The notes beneath the pieces were generated by a model. It saw nothing but the letters and a program-made list of their open reading frames with translations, made no database searches and had not been told where the DNA came from. A program made the position numbers and the translations under genes. From the NCBI GenBank assembly GCA_963402885.1, contig OY727096.1:13249820-13313819 (forward strand): a stretch of 64,000 nucleotides of DNA. Direction: 5' to 3'. Numbering within the stretch: the first letter of the stretch is position 1; each line of letters begins with the position of its first letter. This DNA comes from Antedon bifida. Lineage: Eukaryota; Echinodermata; Crinoidea; Comatulida; Antedonidae. Shown in pieces: positions 27,101-42,100 of the stretch.

Positions 27101-30100
27101 CTCTATGGTGGCGCTATTTCCAGTTGGACATCTATATTTTGTGGTGTTCCACAAGGAACGAAATCTGGCCCAAGCCTTTTTCAAGTAATGGTCAATGACT
27201 CGGCATCAGATTGCATTAAAAAGTGGAAATTTGTTGACGATTTAACCTTCGCTGATATCTCAAAAAATAACTGTCTGGACTCTATTCAATCGTACTTTAG
27301 TAATTTAGAGGAATGGTGTAAAATAAATAAAATGGCCCTTAATCCTAATAAGTATAAATCAGTGGAGATTAACTTTTGCAAAACTCCTGGTTACTATGAT
27401 TTACTGACCAATAATGGAGTCCAAGTTGAGACTTTTAAGCAATTGAAGCTTTTAGGTGTAACTATCCAAGATAACCTTAAGTGGGATACACACATTGGTG
27501 AGATCGTTAGCAAGGCCAATAAAGCCATGCATATTGTGTCGGTCCTTAAAAGATTTGGTGCACCAGAAGATCAGTTAATCAAGATTTATAAATCTTTCAT
27601 ACGCCCCATAATTGAATATGCTTGTCCTACCTGGCACTCCTCCCTGACTTCCGAATTAAGCTGTGACCTCGAATCGGTCCAGAAGAGGTTTTTAAGAATT
27701 GTACTAGGGAGGAGGTACTATTCGTACACTGCAGCCCTAGAGAAATTTTCTCTTGATAGGCTCTGTGACCGTCGTCTCCAGCTTGTTCTGAAGTTTGGGA
27801 GGAGTGTCCATGAAAAATTTAGTGATATTATCCCCAATATCCGTGCTGAAGCGACAGGTAGATCTCTAAGAAACGTGAACAAAATATCCCAAATTAAATG
27901 TAGAACAGAGAGATTTAAGAATTCCACTCTCCCATTCCTGATTAACAATGACCTTATACAGTAGTGCAATAATATATATGTGAAATTCGTAATTTTGATA
28001 GATAGGCCTATGGATGATTAATAATTTTGCTCGCAGTTTGTAAATTTGTAATTATATATTCTTTATTTTTTTAATGCATTTATGTATATATATATATTTT
28101 TATATTTGATGTTTGTGTAAATTTTGCTCGTTTTTGGTATATATTGTATGTAAATGTTACTGGATGCAATTTAGGGCCTGTTCAGACCTACGGAGTTATG
28201 CTTTCGTATTGTACGCGGCGTACAACTCCATAGCTCTGAACCAGGAAAAGATTAGTGGAAGCTACCTCGTACGAAACTACTCTTTCGTTCGTTATGACAG
28301 CTCAAGGTACAAGATTAGTGGACGCCGCTTACAATATGAAAGTCATGCATCAACGATTTTGACCTGTAACCAATCAAATTTACTCCTGAATACCATGTTC
28401 ACCCAAATCGGTGACACTTCAGTTTGAAACGAAAGCGTTAGTTAGGCAAATCTGAACACTTTTCTGTTACGACGCTAATTATAATATGACATTGCTTGCA
28501 ATACGAAAGCATAACTCCATAGATCTGAACATACCCTCAGTTTTGTACTGCCATGTCTTTGTTTTAATAAACCAGAATAAATAAATAAATAATAATAATA
28601 ATAATAATCATTGAATTATTATCAAACAGTCCATTAAAATTTTTGTTTGTAATAGGATACGTCACACTTGAAGTATAGGCTTGATGAAGTGACCCCCAGA
28701 CTTGACCTTAGCAATAAAATAAACTATAGTGAGAGAAATTGAGTCTGTGTTTCTGTGTTTTTCTGTAACAAAAAAATAATATTTATTCAGGTATAAAAAG
28801 AGAAAAGAAACGTTTAAATATAACCCAAAAACCATCGTCTGACAGACAATTTAAGTATTTTTTGCTTTAAATTACATTTTTTCAGGTAAAATAACTATTA
28901 TGTGACAATAAAATGACACATTCAAAAACAAATTTGAAATAAAAATTATTTTTCAGAGGGACAATATATCTTTAAAACTGTTACGTCAATAAGCGAGCAG
29001 CGTTTTTTGTAAGAAATATTTCTTGTTTAACATAAAATTGTTAGCTGGGTTATCTATCCTTCCTACATTCTTCTTTCAGATGTTCTAACCATAATGCAAA
29101 TTCTACCACTAGAAACAAGTTTGTAATTTAGCTATTTTTACTGGAAATAATGGTATTACTTAGTATTATTCAAATTTTATATACAAAATTCGAACTCATC
29201 TGATTTGTTAATAGCTAGGTATTACAGTATTTCAAACCTTGTACGACATTACCGGCAGATGTACTAGACCAGCGTTCTGCAAACTTGATTTGATTGGTTG
29301 CACAAATTTTCATGTGACAATAGAGTATCATGGTGTGACGTCACAACAATAGAGGGCACTGCATGGTTGGTTGCTAGCCAATCAAACAATGCGTTCAACG
29401 CTACTACGTTGATAAACTGTAAAGATCTGTATTTCTATCAAATTATGTATCTTAGCTTGATTTTTTTTAACTTAAACTGTAGTTGGAAGAATAAATAAAT
29501 TATTAAAAACAAATATTTAGTGATCTTTTGAAATTTTAGAACATTGTTTTTTAACATTGCAGTTTATGGGAAATTACGTTACACAAAGACATAGAAAAAA
29601 CGTTATAGAAACGTATGTAAAAAAACTGAACACATGGGTATTAATAAAGTGAAATCAAAACCTTGAAAAAACATTATTTAAAAACTAAATTGTTACCAAT
29701 CTTTAGATAAAATGTAAGCGTTTTTTACAAAGTTTTAAAAGCATTTTTAAAACGTCTTTATTAACATTGCATTTTAAGACAATACATTTGCAGCAAAACG
29801 TAACAAAAAGGTTATAAAAATGTATGTACAAAACTAAACACAAGGTATTAATAAAGCGAAATCAAAACCTTGAAAAAACGCTACTTAATAACTAAATTTT
29901 ATTTAGATAAATGTAAACGTTTTTTTTACAAAGTTTCAAACGTGTCTGTGTTATTGCATTTTCAAGACAATCATTTTTGCAACAAAAACCAATAGGTTTT
30001 TCACGCTGCTGCTTTAGCCAGCTAATCATTTAGAAGCTGAAAGCAAGCAGCAGTTATAGTACTAGAGGCCGATGTTTTTGGTTTTGTGTAAACTAGGACA

Positions 30101-33100
30101 CGTCATGCTAAAATTACAAATCCCAAAGCATTTCTGGTATTTACGAGTCCCATTTGACTGTCAATCTAGACCGATATATATAATACTGTAATTCACTGTC
30201 AAATAATCATTGAATTACAGTATTATCAAAACAGTCCATTAAAATTTTTGTTTGTAATAGGATACTTCACACTTGAAGTTTGTTTTTATTGAAAATGATT
30301 AAGTTTTAAAATGACTACTTCAATAAGCCTATTCCAAACCGTTGGTGACCTTGGAGTCACTCAGGCAGGTTAAACGCATTTTTGGTTGCGCTAGCAACCA
30401 AGCAGCGCCACCTACCGTCGTGATGTCAGTACCGTGATACTCTATAGTAGGTAAATAAATAAATTTGCCTATATAGATTCAAATTCTATGTTAATAATGA
30501 AAAATCAAATTACTCAACCGAAAATAGTATTAATTTATAGATCAATTAACAAAACCTTTAGAATAGGACATTAAGTAATATTATAATTAGTTTATACATC
30601 AACGTTACCTCAATTACAAACAGATCACTGACAACAAAACAATTAATGAATCATTATCGTCAGTTAAACAGTAAATTTTATCATTATTGATATAACCACA
30701 GGCATAATAAAGTAAACTATTTCTTTTTGTTGTGTCATCTTATCTACTTTTTCTATTATCAATACAGTGTTTTCCATGAACTAACTAACCAATTAACTAA
30801 ATAAATCATTTATGTCCTGATTTAAAAAAATCATGTATGTAAAAACCTAACCAGTCAATAAAATGAGGATTTAACAAAATTCTTTTTTTGAACAAATGGA
30901 AACTGTACCCCTTCAATTATAGCACTGAACATAGACAAGAAAAGTGACATACGCAGTCACATAGTCCCATTCCTCTACCTACAATGAACAAATAATCAAA
31001 TTTCAATTAATCCAGAAACCAGATGAAAACTTTCATTTAAAATAAGTTTATTTGCCAGAAGATTTCAGAAGAGCAAATATCATCAATTTGCACATTGACA
31101 AAATATAATCAAGTATAATGTAATATTAATGTTGACATTTAATATTATTGTATGACATTGATTGATATAACACATTCAATATTTATCAATCTTTCATTGG
31201 TGTATAAACGGCATATTAAAACAAAATGAAAGATATCTTTAATATCTCCACTATCACATACTGGACTTTGCAGTAAAAAGTATACCACAGCCGGACGCAT
31301 GCACTATCTCACTCACTCTCAGAGTGCCCTAGTTATACAGAAGCCACTTGGAGTTTTGTTGGAAGTTGAGCAAACACCTAGGTCAATATCAAACATGACT
31401 GGTGAAAGGCGCAATGTCAAACAATGGAAACTTTTGGCCAAACTTCAATCAAGTGTCAAAATTATTTTATTCACAAAGTTGGGAGTTTTGATGACTTTGC
31501 AGAAGATCTTTTAAATGAAGAACATCCGATGCGCAAAATTTGTACATGAATTTGTATCTACAATTCAACAGCTTCCAGAAAACGTTTTAATCATGAGTAT
31601 CACTTTTCATTCTAAGGAGCTATAACATATTGAAATTTACTGTAATGAAGAAAATAAGTGACCCAAGTAATTCACGCTTGTGAACATGATGACGTCATAA
31701 CAATTTTAAAAATGGTAAATCTTCCTAAAGATAATTGATTGACCTAGACAATATCAAAATCAGGGGAGAAATTTGACGTGCTCGTATGACATGATTTTAA
31801 GTCTTAATTGTTTACAAATTGGACAAATTACTAGAAAAGGCTGGACAAATTACTAGAAAAGGCTGGAAAAACATAATTCACGCGAAAAAAAGATGTTGTA
31901 ACGTTACGCGTGTTGTCACACGCTTAAACAATTGCGCATACGTTGACATTTTTACATGCTTAAAATGACATGAAATGTATAGAAAGTTGATTAGAAATAG
32001 ATTTTTCGCATATTTAAATATGCGTAACTTTCTATGAAACATGTCATTTTTGTCCTATATGGAAACAATTTCCATCAATCAGTCACGTCACAGAAAGGCG
32101 GCATACTTTATCGTCCGTTAAATTGTACAACACCGTCGGTGACTTAGGTTAACGCAACTCTCAACCATACATTTTAGAGACACAGTGGAATTCGGTTATC
32201 CAGGTAAACGCACTTTGGTTGTGTGCCTTCTTTAGCTATCCATTGCTTAGCGCTCACCATCCTCATATAAGGCGACGACTCGGTCCACGATTAAACTTGC
32301 CTATGTTAGACAGTTGTTTACAGTTTCACGAGTGACACAAGTATTCAGCTTACGACAGGCTATTTTTTATATAAATGGCTATCAATCCTTGGGCAATTAT
32401 GTACATGGCCAGTCCGGGATTTTGCTCAACTGCAAATGATGTTCATGCCTTTAATAATAAACAGGCTCTTATAATTTGGACAGGATAGCTATAAGGTTTA
32501 ATATTACCATAAAATTATCGTCATGACATGTTGACAGCTTCTCGAGATGCTAAAACTATTTTTGTCTTAATATGAGTGTCTCGCCTTCTATCATGCAACG
32601 GGTCGTCGATTTCCTTTCCAATAAAAAACAAAGAACTAAATACATGAATGTTTTTTTCAGATTGGGAAAATCTTTCAGGAGGTGTCCCCAAAAGAACTAT
32701 TCTTGCCCCTATAATTTTTCTTTGTATTATTAATGGTGCGTTGAATAATGAATTGGAAAGTATGTTGATGATCTGTGTGCCGTTCATTGCTTGGTGGGCA
32801 GTACTTGAACTATGGCGATGCACTTGCCACTCTCGGGCTTGAGTCTCTCAGCAACCACCAGATGTCCCTATGTTGGAAGTTTTATATATCTATATCTTTG
32901 TCCAAGTACCTTCACTTGCACTGATGAAGGGCTAGTGTTGCCCGAAAGCTCTGCTAACTTTTCTGACTGTTTTACTTTATCGTTTTGATTTAGCTTTTCG
33001 CTTTTTTCCAGATCCAGCCACTGATACCCACAGCATTGTCATTTTTTTCAGTATTTTGCCTTTGGATTTATATATCTATACATATACATATACATGTGTT

Positions 33101-36100
33101 TTACATATGAGGCCTGGCATCACAAAAGCGGCGCAGTGTCGCAACCCAAACTTTTGAGATATTTAGCCTTGAAGTTCAGAATGTTAAAAACGGCTATCCA
33201 TTTTAAAATTTCAATAAAAAACAATATAATAAACACTTATCTTTAACATATCAAACTCTTGTTCATGAAAAAATAGCACAAGTATGTCTATTTTGCAATT
33301 ATTCAAGTCGTTTCCATTGAAAATCTATTAGGAAATTGTACTTTTGTTCACAAAAAATCAACTTTCTTTACTGCGCTTTTGTAAACAAACCGCTAACCCG
33401 AATGACGTCATGTTTGGTACCTATCTGTTCGAAAATATATCAGCTACCATCATTTTTAACAACCTAAGGGATTTTTGTTAATCTAGCCAATGGAAATTGG
33501 TTTTATTAAGGTGAATAGGTTGCTAAAATTTCTAACAAGAATTTGTGAATCCTTGACTGTGATTGGCTATAGAGAAAAATTACGCTTTCTAATTGGCTGA
33601 CGCTTTTGTTTACGATTAAACAGCATGGCTTTCACCGTAGTTTTTCGAATCACGTTTCAACATTTTGTGAATATTTAGGAATTTAATCGTTATTTTTATC
33701 CATATATTTTTTTAAAATAACAAACACAATGATATATTTTCGACTAGTTGGCTGTTATTGAGGAGATAATAGCAAGTTTTGACAGAGAGTCTTGTCGCGT
33801 TGATCGGCGGGCTAGGCCAGGCCAGGCTAATCAGCGTCGCTACTTCATTGTTCATTGTTGATTTTCTCAAAATGAAGATTTCCTGCGCTAGAAAGTGACT
33901 TGTGACTAATAACTCTTCATATAATAAACCAATTTTAATAAACAACGCCTCATTTTAAAGCTTACTAAATATAGATTATGAATATATAAAAATATAAAAA
34001 ATATTATTTCCGAAACTACGCCGATTTTGTGATGCCATGTCTCGTATACATATACATATACATGTGTTTTACATATGAGGCCTTCAAAATACTGAAAAAA
34101 TGAAATAAGATGAGGAAATCTGTGAGAATGAGAAAAAGTCCTCCCAACCAAGATTTGAACCTGAACCTTCTGCTTGATATGCAGATGTCCTAACCATTAG
34201 ACCACTGGGGCTTTCATGGTATAGTTCAAACCCGATTGGATAGCGACTATGTAACATTCTCGGCGTGGTACTGCAGAACAGCACTAGTCCCTCAATTGTA
34301 CGCACGCGCATCACAGATCAAATTCATACGCCCTCATCTATCTATATATATATAATTGTATTAAAAGTACTGTATATTAACTACAGTAGTTATTGGGTTA
34401 GTAGGTGTGCCTATTTCATTTCCAAACAACTGGTTTTGTGCTCTGTATATGCAATATTGTGATGAAAACACTTCAAAGACACCAACATGACACTATGGTC
34501 AAGATTGGTGCCACATATAATCGGGTTGGATAGCAATGCTTCTACTGCCCACAATGCTAAACTGAGATTACAGAAGAACACTAGACAATTTGATACAACT
34601 GGCGAACAAACTGAATTATTTCAACATACAGTACCTCTTTCTTTCTCTCTACAATGATCCCTTGATGTTTTCAATTTTTCATCCAGTTGTTTGATCTTTT
34701 CATCCATCTCTTTTAACTCATTTTCATCTACATTGGGTAATTTTTTCTAAAAGTAATAAACAATAAACAACTACAGTAATATCTGTATGATACGGTGTGC
34801 TTCTGAGATTAAAAAAATATAGGGTACATACAGCAGTCATAATAGGCCAGTTTGCATATTATTCTTCTTTATTCCAATTCACAGTTTGTGGATTCTCTTC
34901 AACATGGCATTGTAATTGCTTTGCAGAATGACATACCTACCTCCCTACGTTTTTGTTGATTGACCTACCTGGTCGCAACAGTAAACCTTCTGCTTTCCAT
35001 ATATTTTTTCAATAATATTTCCTTCTTTAGCCAATTCCTCACAAGACCGTACAACAGACTGTAAGGAGAAAAAACAATGAATATATTGTGAGTATTACTG
35101 AGAAGTACAAGAGGTAAAACTTACAACAGTCCCATTTCCTACATTTAATGTAAAAATAAATACTATATGGTCCCATTGCGATAACGTTTTTCGTCTTTGA
35201 ACGGTTAAAAATGTGAAAAACAAATAATTTTAGCGGCCTGCTATAAATCCCAACATGCATTGCACGCGGATTGATATTTTAGTTTTTCAACCAAGAAAAA
35301 TAGGCCAAAATAAATAGAAGAATCGGAAAATTTTCAACGAAAATACCGGGTTTCCCCCAATTTGAATTACGGATTCTGGCAAAAACAGAAAGACAATTAA
35401 TGCAGCAACTAGACAATGTCAGGCTATGCCTATAGCTATAGCGTACGATGTTCGTAACAAAAATATCAAAATTAATAAAATCAGACTTTAAATAGGCCAT
35501 TTGCAGTTTTAATAAAGTTACTCACTTCTGTAAAAAAAAAGATTTCATTTATAAAGACAAAAGAAACGGTTAATTTTAACCAAAAACCATTGTCTGACAG
35601 ACAAATTATTTTAACTTTAGAAACGGTTTCAGTTCATGGATTAAAACGCTATGACAGTAGCAAATAATGGTCACTCAACAGGATTTTTCTTTATCGAAAG
35701 AGGAGTTAGGCAGGGTTGTCCTCTCAGTCCCTATCTTTTTCTGCTCGCAGTCGAACTTTTGGCCAGAAGAATTATTAATGATAATGGTGTATTAAGAGGT
35801 CTTAATGTGTTAAATTAAAATCTTACAATATGCGGACGATACCACATTCTTTTTAGATGGAAGTCGCAATTCGACGACCAGATTAATTGCTCTACTGAAT
35901 GATTTTAACTCATCATCCGGCCTTAAAATGAACAACAGTAAATCGCAGTTCTTTCCATTGGGTCCATATGTGGCAGAGCATCCACCTTACATAAATGATA
36001 CAGGTATCGCGGTTACTGATGGTCCAGTTAAATATTTAGGTATAAATTTTACACACAATGGTAATGACCTTTTCCGCCTTAATTATCTGCAGAAACTATC

Positions 36101-39100
36101 TAGACTAAAGAATCAGCTTAAGGTTTGGAGTGGGAGAGATCTCACACCTATAGGTAAAAATATTATTGTTAAAACATTTGCTATTAAGCCAGCTTGTTTT
36201 CTTATTTCAAGTTCTCCCCAATCCTCCGGAAACATTTATTCAAAAAGTCCAGAATGCAATCTTTGATTTCATTTGGAATGGAAAACTGGAATAAAGTCAG
36301 AAGGAATACAATGTACGCCAACATTAACAAGGGGGGGGGGGGACTAAAGGTTATGCATATTCAAAGTTTTGCATATGCTCTAAAAACGACCTGAAAACGA
36401 TACAAAAATGTGAATAACACTGGCTATTGGAAAATGTTCTTTGATCAAGTTCTTTCTCCATTTGGAAAAGAACTCATCTTTCGGTGTAATTTACATATCA
36501 AAGATGTCACAAATGTTGATAACAAGTTTATTAAAGATATCTGCATTGCTTGAGTAAGGGAAGGTGAACCACAGTATAACTTCGGTAACCAAATTATCTG
36601 GAACAATACAAATATCAGAACAGACAATGTACCTGTTTGTCATAAGAGGTTATATAAAGAGGGAATATACTAAATATCTTTTTCTTCCTAATGGGGAAGC
36701 ATTATCATATGACATGTTTTTGAATAGATATAATCTTATTAATTTTCCTTTTATCACATTATATGGAATATTAGCTGCTATACCCAACCACTGGAAGCAA
36801 TTTGATCATCATATTGTCACAAGTGACATATAGTTGTATATATTTTGCTAGTTCATTCTTACTTTCCCTTTGTTTTCACTATTTGAACATTCCTTTTGTT
36901 TTAGGAAGCTATTGTGTGAAGCCAGTGGAGCAGAGTATTTGTGTTGCAGAGGATTGTGTGGAGTTTGCTGATTGGAGGAGAGGTATAAGAGTTGTCCCTT
37001 TGAGTAATTCTAAAAAAATTTGTAAAAAAATATTTATAAAAAAAGTGGGTCATTTTGAAGTATCATAGTTATTAACTTTCACCAAAAATTAGGCGAAAAA
37101 AAAATAATTTAACTGAAATACAGACGTTTTTTTGTTCAAAAAATAACTTTGACTTCCAGTCAAAGTTTTCGATCAAAACATATCTCATAATGCAACGCGC
37201 TTGTTTGGCTACTCTGTATGCATAATCATAAAACTAACTTGGATCTGTGTGAAAACACCTTCTCAACCGTGACGAGTTGTAAACAATCCTAATTAGCATC
37301 ATGCATAATGCATACTTGTGGTTTGAAATCTTTGTTTACTTTCGCTCGCGACAATTTTCCAGACGAAATTTAATCCAATATATGTTGCTGTTAATTACGT
37401 TTGGCTCGAATTTTCGACTTAAAGTAAATAACTTTAATATTACTTTGATATGGTGATAATTTAAATTTAGAATATTTCTTTTTTGATTTTTTTGTGTTTC
37501 AAAGGACAATACATCTTTAAGTTAGTGTGTGAGTTGCTGATTGGTGGAGAAGGATAAGGTGGTGGTATGTGTACAATTGAGGGAATTTTGAAAGAGATGA
37601 AAAATGAGAGGAGACAGAGAAGGAGGGCTATGTTATGTTAAGCAAGAAAGGGATAGGTGAACGTTGATATGAGAAACTAAGACGTACAGTGGAGAAGAAA
37701 TTGTAATTGTTGTGGTGATAAAGCAGAAGCATAAAGGAAATAAAGTGAGATACATAAAGTAAAATAAATAGTGAAATGGAAGTTATACTATAAGGCTGTA
37801 CTTAAATGTAGAACTGTTAATTGTTGAGATTACTGAGGATTAATTGAAATTGTGGAAGAAATAACTGTTGGAAATAGCAGAATTAGTTGCATTTAAAGAA
37901 TTGTTGAAAGTATTGAAGAGTAACTTTACGTGGAAAAGGAGAAAGAAATAATTGGTCAGGGAGCGGATTGCAGTACAGAACGACATCAAGAAACATTTTA
38001 ACTTTATATTTAATTTATTTATATGTCAGAAAATAGTTGCAGTTTGAGAAGAATTATAATTGGGAATACCAGCAGAACGGGAGCAGAGGCGTGGGAGTTG
38101 TTTAGTTGCAGAATCGTTTTAACTTTTATCTTTCTAATTTGTTTTCGGGTCAGTGTAGGAGAGAAGGCAAGAAGGAACGATATTGTGAACATTTATTATT
38201 CGTTTAATTATTCATCTTGTGATATTATTATATTTGAAAGGGAGGTTTCGGGGATTTATTTGACAATAAGAAGATTGTTGATATTTTGTCTGGAAGGATT
38301 GGGAAATTTGGGGAATTGTATAAAGTGTGTGGGGAATAGGGATACTGTATCATTGTTTGAGAATTGGTTGGTTTTTTTTTGTGGGGATTTTTTTTGGTGG
38401 GGTTTGGATTAGAAAGGAAAGAATTGTTTTGCCAAATGTGATTATTAAATTTACTTTTTAAATTTATATGTGTACAGTTGTGGCTATTTACCGTTGTTTA
38501 CCGGTGGTTAACAGAAATTACATGTCCGAAAGAGCCGTAGTTGCGGCTGTGTGACACATATTCTTTTTAATGATTCCGATCATATGTAGCCCATACAATT
38601 AAAATGTCGCGTTTAATTTTGCCTTTGTTTATTACCGATATTATTAAACCTCCAATAGTATATGAAAAATGGGGCTTAAACTTCAATATCACACCAGAAA
38701 ATTTGGAAAACATATTTGAGAAACCTTTTCGTACTGCTAGCTAGGCCAAGATACAATACTTTCAATTTCGCTTTTTGTACGGTAAATTGGGAACTAATAG
38801 GCTTCTCTTTTTAATGGGTATAGCAGATAGTCAACTCTGTACTTTCTGTCATTCAGAAATAGTAATGTAACCTCAAGATTTATTTCAGATTGTGAACAAC
38901 TATTCTTTGGAAGACAGTTTGTCCTAACCAAGGAGGAGTTGTTCTTTGGTAAAATTCAAGAAACTTACAACCCAGTAAATTGTTATATTTATGTACTATA
39001 CTACTATATATTTTTAACTGTAAAGTGAACAATAAGAAACCAGACTGTAATGTAGTTTTTCAAAAAATGAAATTTACTTTAGAAGTTGAGAAACACATCT

Positions 39101-42100
39101 CATTATTAAAGAAGACTGCTTCCAAAACATGCAAAAATAATACAAACTCCTCAGCGACCTATTCGTAAGATGTATGAACCAATGATAGACATCTGTTATC
39201 AAATTATGTTTGTTTACATATGGTTATGAGCTCTGTAACTTCTGTATATACGATTATGTAAGAGAAAAAAAAAATGAAATGAGATGAAAAGCAAAAAAAA
39301 TTTAGTTATATTTTGCTTTGAATTAAATTTTTGCAGGTAATAAACTGAACTAGATTTAATTTGTCACTATGACGAATTATAGGTTATATGCATTGATTTA
39401 AATAAAGATAATTGATTTGTAAAAGATATATTGATTGATTGATTTTCTCAGAATCTTTAATTGTTTATAATATATGATAGGATCTTGCTAACGCAAATAC
39501 AATAGCCGGTATCACAATCCGATCAAAGATCCCTCTGCGTATAATGTCATAAACCACATTTGTTACATAATAATAAGACATAAGTTACTTTTTATCTAGA
39601 TTTCATTATAAATTATGTGTATAATCTATACACTAAGAAATAAAACAAACAATACGGATAATAAAAAAAAATCTTGTTTCGTTTCCCAAGGTGAGACTCG
39701 ATCTCGGTACCTTGAATGCCATAGACACGAGCCCAAACCACTGAGCCATACACAACTGACTAAAAGTTGTAGAAAGATTCCTCCATGTATTTACTATGCA
39801 GTAACCACTTTGGTGCAGATAGATTATTACATACCGCAATGAATTATAATTTTTTACTATGATGATATCTTTTCAAAAAATGATGCACTGTCAAACTATA
39901 TACTTTTAACTTTAATATATGAACATTTTAAGGAAGAAAGTTAATGTTAAGTTTGTTATTTCGGCCTAAGAAAATGTCAATTTTTTGATTGTCGAAATAA
40001 ATTTTTTTTAAATTTAAAATGCAATTAATGATGACTTTATCAACTTTTGTTCTCTTAATTTCATAATAAATCATACATATGATACAAAGAAGAAAATGAA
40101 ATAAAAAATAGGTGTGCAATGTTCTATAGTATACTAAAAAATAATGTCTAGATTCGCTATCAGCAGCTCGTCTCACAAGACTATTAAAGTAAACCGCATG
40201 TACTCGGCCAAGCATTGAAAAAGAACTTACGTAGGTCTACATTTAATGTAAATTATTCTATCATTTGTTTTTTTCTCAACCCTCAAGAACACTATTTGTG
40301 AGATATTAAGTGCGAGATATTAAGTGCTAAATATTTTGTGCTTTATTTGTTAATCAACTCAATGACTAAATCATAAACAATATTTAAGGCATTGCAATGC
40401 TGACACCACTATCTGCCTCTCTGAACAATTATGCCACGTCATGGAGGAATTGACCTTACTTCTTCCAGTGTACCAATAACATTTATGCTTTTTTAGAAAG
40501 TTAATTTATAATAACTACATCCAGGAATTATAATGTCAAATATTAAACAAAATAATTATTCAAATAAAATATGAAATTGAATTATATAAATAGAAGGTTA
40601 TAAAAGCAGGATATAGTTAAATTTAATTTCTTTAACAATTAATTTACTAATTTTTGTTTTCAGCAAAGTTGACATGTACTACTGTTTATGGCTAGAAACA
40701 TTATTAATTAAAAAAAAACTGGCACATGGTACGAAATATACTTAATTTTAGTTTTGTTGTTGGAAATAGCACATTATTTTAAATTAATACTGGTCCTCTG
40801 CCAAGATTGGTTGTTAAAAATAGTATTAACATTTAAAGTATGCTGTAGTCCTTTACCAAGAAGAAACAGGGTGAAGATAATCATTTTGGTAATGTTTGGT
40901 TTGGTTATATGGTTGAAATCAAATATTGATCTGTACACAACAATAATGTTGAAATTGTTTAAATATGTTTTTTTATGTATATTTTGTAATTATTTATTCA
41001 GGATACAAAACAGCAGGACAAAACAAGGGGAAAATTGAGAAACATTCAAAGACACAATGTTAAAAACATAATAATAAATGCTGGGTGATACAACAACAAA
41101 CAGCCAACCAACAATAAAAAACAACACAGCAAAAATTAGATTCAAATATCTAGTAAACAAATGTAAATAAAAAAAATAAATAAATGAAATTTTAGTATAT
41201 AAAATTGCCGATCAAATGATACGCCATCTTGCTTTTTATGAACATTTTATACGCACGTACATGTGATCATCAAGTTTAGAGTTTGAAACACCCGCGGTTG
41301 TATCCACGGCAGCACCAATACAATTGGTAAATAAATTTCAATACAGGCCAATCAAATCGTCTTCTCTACGCTTTTGCGGACGTGACTACTGACATGAATG
41401 GAAGAAAACATAAACATCACACGACGATTTCATGTGTGTAGCACCATGTAAGCTCGTGTTAATCTAGTTTTTAACTCTTACATTTGTTATTGAATTTATA
41501 TAAATAGCGATCACTAAATAGTTAGGTAAGTGAAAGTTAGGCCTACTAGATGCAATAATAATATTGCGTATGAGTAAGCCAAATACTTGGGTATGAGTAA
41601 GTCAAGTATTTAGGTACGAGTTGGCATGGGTACGAGTTGGTATTATTATTAAGTACGTACTATCAACACGTACGTTATTAAATAAATATTACGTACGTAA
41701 TAATAATACGTACGTGTTATATCACGTATGTACGTATTAAATAACATGTACCCTCTAGGGCTTTGTAAAATATAATACTACATTTAAATAAATATAATGC
41801 CTAATTAAACGAAGTTTACAATCAATGGTCATTTTTATGATTATGATTTTGATGATTAAAGAATTTTGAATTGAAATTGAATTGAATTATTATTGGCACA
41901 CATTTCACCGAGACCTGTAAAATAATAAAAAAACATTTAAATATAAAAATATTCATACGGTAAAAGCATACCACTAGTTTTGCGCCGTTCAAATTATTAC
42001 AAGTAATTATTCAAATTGGGTACGAGTAGGCCAAATAATGGGTACGAGTAAGCCGAAAATGGGTATGAGTAAGCCAAATACTTGGGTATGAGTAAGTCAA

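Larger units (their letters stand above)
26160..28609 (+). mobile_element. 5'-truncated LINE with target duplication
   Basis: The body 26166-28603 is flanked by direct ATAATC (26160-26165 and 28604-28609) and ends in AATAAATAAATAAATAATAAT. The intact target is seen in the sister repeat near 30200 (AATAATCATTGAATTA). The 3' UTR carries a separate inverted-repeat element (28174-28536). Confidence 0.85.
25470..29035 (+). repeat. Repeat family K, copy 2, interrupted by a LINE
   Basis: 25470-26165 and 28604-29035 are the two halves of one repeat; the LINE at 26166-28603 lies between. Copy 3 (29530-30285) shows the uninterrupted junction. The left half is built of roughly 180-213-bp subrepeats starting TTTTAAAACGT (25483, 25696, 25879). 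Confidence 0.8.
35613..39300 (+). pseudogene. Tx1/L1-like LINE ORF2, heavily broken
   Basis: The RT palm is readable at 35690-36260 with one frameshift: GVRQGCPLSPYLFLLAVELL, then QYADDTTFFLDGS, then the 35928-36266 frame (SSGLKMNNSKSQFFPLG, VKYLGINF). This is the Q-G-C-P-L-S-P / YADD style of L1 and Tx1 LINEs. The C-terminal part resumes at about 38600-39170 (KIQYFQFRFLYGKLGTNRLL, a cysteine pair CTFCHSE, and CKVNNKKPDCNVVFQKMKF). Between them, about 36840-38570 is unrelated inserted DNA that includes a TTAA MITE. Many stops; dead copy. The A-rich tail ends near 39300. Confidence 0.8.
35465..39349. mobile_element. TTAA MITE copy G, split by a Tx1/L1-like LINE
   Basis: 35465-35612 (AATCAGACTTTAAATAGGCC to CCATTGTCTGACAGACAAAT) and about 39301-39349 (TATTTTGCTTTGAATTAAAT, TTGCAGGTAA) are adjacent parts of the MITE consensus. 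The LINE lies between. A Helentron-like end follows at 39350. Confidence 0.6.

Noticed and set aside
38023..38412. 129-codon plus frame as a gene
   Set aside because: Biased composition, no recognisable domain and no splice context; kept only as an observation.
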